From assembly GCA_013399875.1 (NCBI GenBank), contig VXAZ01003471.1, positions 97,871-161,870 of the forward strand: DNA of 64,000 bases, in the 5' to 3' direction. Source of the stretch: Gymnorhina tibicen (taxonomy: Eukaryota; Chordata; Aves; Passeriformes; Artamidae). Below, piece by piece: positions 58,529 to 64,000 of the stretch (within the stretch, counting starts at the first letter, position 1; each line of letters starts with the position of its first letter). The translations under genes were made by a program, and so were the position numbers. The notes beneath the pieces were generated by a model. It worked only from the letters and a program-made list of their open reading frames with translations, ran no database searches and had not been told where the DNA came from.

Positions 58529-61319
58529 GTAACTGGCTTTTTTTCTGATTTTTTTGGTCATAGTCTGCATTTGAGCCATATAATGTATGAAGGACCAGTC
58601 TTTGCATCTGCCTTTTATCTTTGGATCTTGGTGCTCCACCTACATAAAAGCAGCTTTTCAGTTGGTCTTGTTTACCTCCATGTTCATGAATGTGCCACAT
58701 CCCCATTCCATGCACAGGGAGACCTTGGGGGCTCTTCAGCCACCCTGGGAATGTCATCACTGCAGAATCTGGGTGCCTCCTTTCCTGAGCACTGCAGCAC
58801 GAAGGGAGTCGTTCTCCTGGGCCCGCACTGGAATGAGCCAAGGGACAAAGCCCAGAGGACTGGGACTGAGCAGCTGGAAGGGTTAAGTACTGGGTACTGG
58901 CTGCAAGGCAGAGCCTGCTGGCCTCTGCAGGTAGCACACAGTCCGTGAAAGGCTGCTGACCTCCGCCTGCATTGCAAAGGTATGGGTTCTCCAACCGTCC
59001 TGGGGAACACAAAAGGAAGTATTTTGGGGAGGTAAGCCAGGGTGTGAAATCACACCTTTAATGAGATAAGCCTCAGCCTCCTCTGAAGCACCCTACAGGT
59101 CTTTTACTACCTCCTTTCCTAGGGAAGACCACATCTATGCTTGAAAATGGATTTTCCATCTGACGCCAGCCTGGAATCTCTTGTTTGTCTCATGTAGTGG
59201 ATGCACATCCAGCTCTTCCGGAGTGGATTCTGAATTAATTTGCATCAGTTAGGCTGGGTCCCTGAAGAGGCCATGCTCTTAGCCTAGGGAAGGGCAGGAT
59301 GAGAGAAGTACTGCTTCTGCTGCTCCCTTGGATCTTCGTATCCCCACTCTGAGCTAGTTTTAAAATTAATGTGCATAAGGATCCTGTTTTCAAGTGCATG
59401 GAAGAATCAACTATAGTGAAAATTGTGTACATATAACCTGCTCACTCCGTTCTCTAAAGGCCATTCTACCCCACCTGGTCTAGAGGTGCTTCTGTGGTCA
59501 CAGGAGTGCTGCCAAATGGAGAGAAACTGGGAAACCCTCCACAAAGAGCATCTACAAGGACAAAGCCAAAACTGAAGTGCAACCAATGTCTTCTGCAGAC
59601 GCACGGACAAATCCTAAAAGCAGGGCAGCAGATGAGGCGAGGAGCCAAGAAACCCCAGCAATCCTCATGAGCAGTGGGGAGCCTGGGGTTCCTGGGGCCT
59701 TGTGCCTGCTTTGTGTCGCTTGTGTCTCTCCTCTTGTGCAGGTCCAAGGCTGCCCATACAGTGCACTGAGCTGAAGCAGCAGGGAACAAACAAAACCTTT
59801 TCTCTCTTAATGGTGCGTCCACAGAATACCCAGCATCTGGGGGGGTTTCTGCCTCTGTAAACAAATTCCCTCTCCTACATCTGTGACACAACATGCACAC
59901 CCTGAAAGCAGTTACACAGCATAGTGCTCACAAAGCTCACACCAGAGCTCTGCAAGGAAGATCAGAGCATGTGGACAGTGGCACCACGTGGATGCCCACA
60001 CAGCCACTTGCCATCTGTGTGCACCACTTTTCAAGGCCAAGGGCATGACAGGAATCCCCAAAAGAAAAACAATGGAAATTACATGCATAAGTTATTCTAT
60101 TGTTTTGACACAGCATTTAATAGAAAGTTTTGGTAAACTCATTACAGAGGCAACTTTAGAGTAGTGATGGGCAAAAGAAGACTTTCCCACTTACAAACAC
60201 ACACCCCTCCCAGAAGCAGAGTTACGTGCTTCCATCCTCCTAAAGGATCTTTCCTTCTACACCAGCACAAAGTTCAGGCACCACCATCAGCTCCACTTAA
60301 CAGATGAGATGCAGCAACGCCCACAGCCCAGCGTGCAGAGCTATCCTGAGCTCTCAGGGAATGGAAAGGCACCGTGGGGCTTTTCTGCAAAGTCCGTGTC
60401 CTCAGGGAAAGCTGAACTGACATGACTTTTTAAAGGCTTCTTAGACAATCTGCTCAAGGCCATGTGGGAATAGAGCAGGAAACTGAGCAGAACTCCTACC
60501 CACCAGCTACGCTGCAGGGCCTGGTTACTGATCACTCCCACACAGGTGCCTGCTTGTTTGTCTGTCAGCCATCTCACAACCTCATCTGCAAGCACTGATA
60601 CTCCACCTACTTGGAACATCATCTTCCCAAGCCCACATTTACAGTGATCTCTGCTGCATTTCTGTTCAATCCACAATTACAAAAAATCATGATGAAAAAA
60701 CAGGCAAAATAGTTCAAGCACACAGTGCTTTACTAATACTTTGCTGTTAGTCAAAGAAACAAGCAAAATATATGCACTGAAAATGTCATATGGGGTAAAA
60801 TGATCATTTTTGTGGTGTGCAGCAGGGACCCTTCATGTGCACACAACAAAAGGCATTGCCATACCTCAAAGTTCAGAATGCAGTTTAAAGAGCTGAAACT
60901 TGCGAAGGTGAGTAAAAACATACCAGGAAACAGAAATGCTGTACAGAGGCATAAATCCCTAAAGTGGTCTTGCTTTTTGCAGAAGAGGCTTTGTTATTTC
61001 CCGCAGTGTGCAGTTCACATCCATAAAGCCAAACAATAATTAATAAGAGAATCTAATCAAGTACCTTTCTAAGAGCCTTCCATTGCACTTGCTCCAGAGT
61101 GAAGGCATTCTGCACATGCAGTCTTAAAGGAGCAAAACAGTTGCTGCATTGCAGAACCCTGGGTTTCCAGGGCCTGCTGGTTTGCTTGCTTACAAAAAGC
61201 AGTTTGTACTTTGCTGTTCTCTCCCGCGCATATTAATGCAAGCAATCCAGCTTCCACTGCCCTGCAGATCTGACACCTACCACAGCAGCTATGTTCAATT
61301 TCTCTTCCATGGTTCTCTT
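58529..61319. other. Intergenic gap between convergent PALS2 and GSDME
   Basis: About 2.8 kb lie between the inferred PALS2 3' end and the candidate GSDME poly(A) signal at 61320. The part near 58600-59000 and 59440-59780 is more GC-rich than average. Open frames there (such as 58449-59012 minus and 59466-59900 minus) show no recognised family. Some of this stretch may be GSDME 3' UTR if a more distal signal (ATTAAA on the minus strand at 60117-60122 or 59057) is used. No repeat family is recognised. Confidence 0.55.
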
Positions 61320-61325
61320 TTTAAT
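61320..61325 (-). terminator. GSDME: Candidate poly(A) signal ATTAAA for GSDME
   Basis: On the minus strand, ATTAAA lies about 190 bases after the GSDME stop. About 30 bases further on is a GU-rich stretch ('tgctgtggtaggtgtc'). It is the best-looking nearby signal, but more distal ATTAAA hexamers exist. Confidence 0.35.
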
Positions 61326-61514
61326 TTCTCCCCTTCATCCCTTATATGTGTATTTTCCACTGAAACTGCAGAGTCCCCTGATTGCCCTAATTCCTGGCTG
61401 TGCTGCCCGAAGTACCAACGGAGCAGCTCTACTGCTGATCCCAAACACACCAACACTACAGAGCTATAGAAGAAACAACAGGCTAGAGCAAAAACTGGAT
61501 ACTCAGTACGGCTC

Positions 61515-61745
61515 CTATACATTCCCACCTAAAGCATGAAATCCATACAGTGCAACATAAAGAACAAGTGGGAAGGATCTCGGTTCTTTCATAGTTACAG
61601 CTTTTACAGAAGACTCTGTCATTTCCAGGTTAATGTTTGATGAAGCAAACAGCCTTTGCACGACCTCAAATCTTCCTCTCTCAGCGAGAGTGGCCACCAA
61701 AGGACTGCTCAGCGCCACAGTGCCATCGGCTGAAGCGACGTTAGG
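61515..61745 (-). CDS. GSDME: GSDME (gasdermin E, DFNA5) last coding exon
   Basis: The exon starts at 61745 after acceptor 'ctctcatgaatacag' and runs 76 codons to TAG at 61517-61515. It enters in phase 0. The segment RFEVVQRLFASSNINLE, followed by SSVKAV and a hydrophobic end, matches the C-terminus of vertebrate GSDME. Gasdermin E is a host protein whose N-terminal domain forms membrane pores after caspase-3 cleavage. The C-terminal domain, whose end is encoded here, keeps it inactive. The cleavage site and pore domain lie outside the window. I see no frameshift or early stop in this exon. Confidence 0.92.
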   Translation of the reverse strand, partial: PNVASADGTVALSSPLVATLAERGRFEVVQRLFASSNINLEMTESSVKAVTMKEPRSFPLVLYVALYGFHALGGNV

Positions 61746-62968
61746 CTGTATTCATGAGAGAGAGCAAAAGACAGAGACATTAAAACGTTTTCCAAGCACT
61801 GCTGTTCCTGCCATCACACAGCTCAGTTCTTTCACACAAAACCACTGGAGAGCTTACAAAGCAGCAGCAAAAGGTCAAGATTCCCTTTACTATTAGCCCT
61901 GCCAAGTACGATGTACTGATCCAGAACCAAAGCTCCATGGCACACTTTAAGACAGAACATCTCTGATACTGTGCCATTCCCCGAGTTCAACTTCTCTCAC
62001 TGCACATCACACTTAACTATCACTCTGAGCAAACAATAGAACTCCCCTTGCCCCTACATATTTAAAGGATTTTACTATTGTTTTTGTAAGTGACTTTAAA
62101 AAGCTAAAAATCATCACAGAATCATAGAATGTTTTGGGTAGGAAGGGACCTTAAGAGATCATTCAGTTCCAATCCCCCTGCCACAGGCAAGGACACTTTT
62201 CACTAGACCAGGTTATTCAAAGCCCCATCCAACCTTGCCTTGAACACTTCCAGGGATGGGGCATCCACAGCTTCTCTGGGCAACCTGTTCCAGTGCCTCA
62301 ACACTCTCATAGTAAAGTTTCTTCCCAGTATCTGATCTAAACCCACCTTCCCTTCAGTTTGAATCCAGTCCTCCTTGTCCTGTCACTACGTCTCTTGTAA
62401 AAAGTATCTCTCCAGCTTTTTGGTAAGCTTCCTTAAGGTGCTGGGAGGCTGCAATTAGGTCACCCTGAAGCCTTCTCTTCTCCAGGCTGAACAAACCCAA
62501 TTCTCTTACCCTTTCCTCACAGGAGAGGTGCTCCATTACTCTAATGCCCTGCACCATTCCTTCAGCAGTTTCAATAAATGGTCTCAGAGTTTTGGGACTT
62601 TAGGGTTTGCCAAAGCTCAAGCACTTGCTATCAAAGCGAAATTTCTGTTTCCTAAGGAGAGGTGATTACTGAGATTTTAAAACAGTGAGACTATTAGAAA
62701 AATAAAACTGGAGCTTAATTTACAATTTCTTTTTGCTCACAAGCCATGAAATCTCCCAAATACAGCAATGTTCAGAAGTTAGGTATCACCTGCAGTAAAT
62801 GATGTATTTCATTTGCCATGTCAGACTCCGACCTTGGCTAAGCACTGCCTACAGCTGAAATTCCCACTGGAGCTTGACATCTCCTCCTTTACTGGGGAGA
62901 AACGTGGCCGAGGACACGGCCACTCCTGCTCTGTGCCCATGAGTCACGCTCCCATCTCCATTACTCAC
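61746..62968 (-). other. GSDME: GSDME last intron
   Basis: On the minus strand this 1.2-kb intron has donor TTG|GTGAGT and acceptor ATACAG. It contains one CR1 fragment (62111-62560) in the same orientation as GSDME. Nothing else is recognised. Confidence 0.85.
62111..62560 (-). mobile_element. CR1 LINE fragment in GSDME intron
   Basis: On the plus strand it opens 'tcacagaatcatagaatgttttggg' and proceeds through 'ccagggatggggcatcc' and 'gggcaacctgttccagtgcc' to 'ctcttctccaggctgaac'. The minus-strand frame includes VMEHLSCEERVRELG and SLEKRRLQGDL, the CR1 ORF2 C-terminal pattern. It is relatively well preserved, so younger than most copies in the window. It is sense to GSDME. Confidence 0.93.
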
Positions 62969-63042
62969 CAAACAACACAATGCCGGAACAACCTGAAGAT
63001 CACAGCAGGCACGCAGCAGGACAAGAGTGTCATCAGGCAGCT
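62969..63042 (-). CDS. GSDME: GSDME penultimate coding exon
   Basis: These 74 bases on the minus strand follow acceptor 'tttccttcacag' and end in donor TTG|GTGAGT. The first two bases complete a codon from the upstream exon, which is not in the window. Then 24 codons read LPDDTLVLLRACCDLQVV and on, which lines up with the GSDME C-terminal domain segment just before the last exon. The exit phase (0) fits the entry phase of 61745. The exon is too short and intron-split to stand out as an open frame. It was found by reading the minus strand upstream of the last exon. Confidence 0.88.
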
Positions 63043-64000
63043 CTGTGAAGGAAACATTGCCAGGGAAAGATCATTTCCAGTGAACCCTGCGCCAGGCTGG
63101 CTGCTGGAACAGGGGCTTTAACAGGGAGCTAACAGATTCTCCTCAGCTGATCCAGCCCCTTCCTGCCTGCAGAATACAATGGGATGGGCAAAGGGTCTGA
63201 CTATCTCTGTGCCTGAGAAAAGGCACAAGCAGAAAAGGGGGTTCCCTCCCCATCATCCTTGCCTCCTCCCTAAGTATCTCCTCAGTGTTTCACTCCGAGT
63301 CTGCAGGCTGGATGGATGACCTACGCCTCGAATACATCAAGAACCTATGCTCCCAAAATCTATACAAGATGCTAACTTCAGCAAAGCACAGTTTGAGAGG
63401 ACAGACATAGCTGAGACCGCCTTGGGGCTGGAAGATGGACTAACTGATCCCTGTGGTGCCCTTCAACTCCGTAACAAAAAGGCTGTAATTCCTACCACAA
63501 TCAACAGGCATAAAACAGCTGCTGAAACTGGATCCAGCTACACCTATGCCTGGACTTCAGCAGCAGACATTATGTCCAAAGCCAGGTGATAATGCAACAC
63601 ACTCAATTAACTGCGGCCTGCTGTTAATGGCATCTGACAAGTGTTACCACATCAGCAGGTTTCTGTTTTCTATTTCTTTTCTGTCTCCACAAATGAGTTA
63701 AGCTCTCCCACCTGGGTCCTGTGCATATATGGATGCACACTGACATTTTGCTGCACAGTGCCACAATTTACACTGGACTTCCCTTCGTTATCTTAATGTC
63801 AGGAAATTCTTTATATACAAGAGAGGAGAGAAAAATCCAGGGAAGTCTGCCTTGGACTTTGCAGGTAGCTTTTAATTAACACTGTGGTGCCAACTAGATT
63901 GTAAGGATGGCATTTGTTTGACATTTATGTTTTATCTCCTGCTTCAGCAGCTGCAAAATAACCCTCTAATTGCAGCGTCTCTATGTTAAACTCATCTTTG
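63043..64000 (-). other. GSDME: GSDME intron, continues past window end
   Basis: I looked for the next GSDME exon upstream on the minus strand and found none in this last kilobase, so it should lie beyond 64000. The plus-strand open frame at 63347-63589 has no recognised family. No repeat is recognised. Confidence 0.65.

Noticed and set aside
58449..59012. 187-codon minus-strand open frame near the PALS2 3' end
   Set aside because: No family resemblance, overlapping open frames on the other strand, and it runs into the poly(A) signal region of PALS2. Composition of a GC-richer patch explains it.
62354..62557. Minus-strand open frame in the GSDME intron
   Set aside because: It is the ORF2 C-terminal remnant of a CR1 LINE and not a host exon.
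1..64000. CRISPR arrays, operons, phage or bacterial systems, tRNA or rRNA genes
   Set aside because: No regularly spaced repeats, no compact bacterial-type gene clusters and no tRNA or rRNA signatures were seen. The window is a normal vertebrate gene region.

Overview
The window is vertebrate nuclear DNA and almost certainly avian. It is AT-rich and intron-dominated. Its recognisable mobile DNA is all CR1-type LINE sequence, including the bird-typical end that reads as tandem 'ATAGAATCA' on the plus strand. I saw no bacterial or viral gene organisation, no CRISPR array and no tRNA or rRNA gene.

The main gene is PALS2 (MPP6), a membrane-associated guanylate kinase (MAGUK) scaffold, on the plus strand. 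Eleven coding exons between 27540 and 51819 join in phase into a 1,623-base reading frame (540 codons plus TGA), the length I know for the mammalian protein. The order is L27-L27-PDZ-SH3-HOOK-guanylate-kinase-like, and all ten introns have GT-AG ends. The 3' UTR probably runs about 6.7 kb to a well-formed poly(A) site near 58525.

The first 27.5 kb hold no recognisable coding exon. They are best read as 5' flank, 5' UTR and first introns of PALS2. Two CpG-rich patches (1-330 and about 5945-6115) are promoter or first-exon candidates. The second ends in a perfect GTGAGT donor.

The right end holds the last two coding exons of GSDME (DFNA5, gasdermin E) on the minus strand: 62969-63042 and 61515-61745. 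The rest of GSDME lies beyond 64000. PALS2 and GSDME are therefore convergent, as in other amniotes. They have no known functional link.

Repeats comprise six recent-to-middle-aged CR1 fragments (five antisense to PALS2, one sense) and one strongly decayed CR1/L3-like LINE of about 1.4 kb (34175-35595), which is interrupted by one of the younger CR1 copies. There are also a perfect 2 x 61-bp tandem duplication in the distal 3' UTR and a few short direct repeats. I found no convincing undescribed system. The most useful leads are the CpG/donor patch at 6 kb, the tandem acceptor at the start codon, the nested LINE, the 61-bp duplication, and a Pumilio-type motif overlapping the terminal poly(A) signal.
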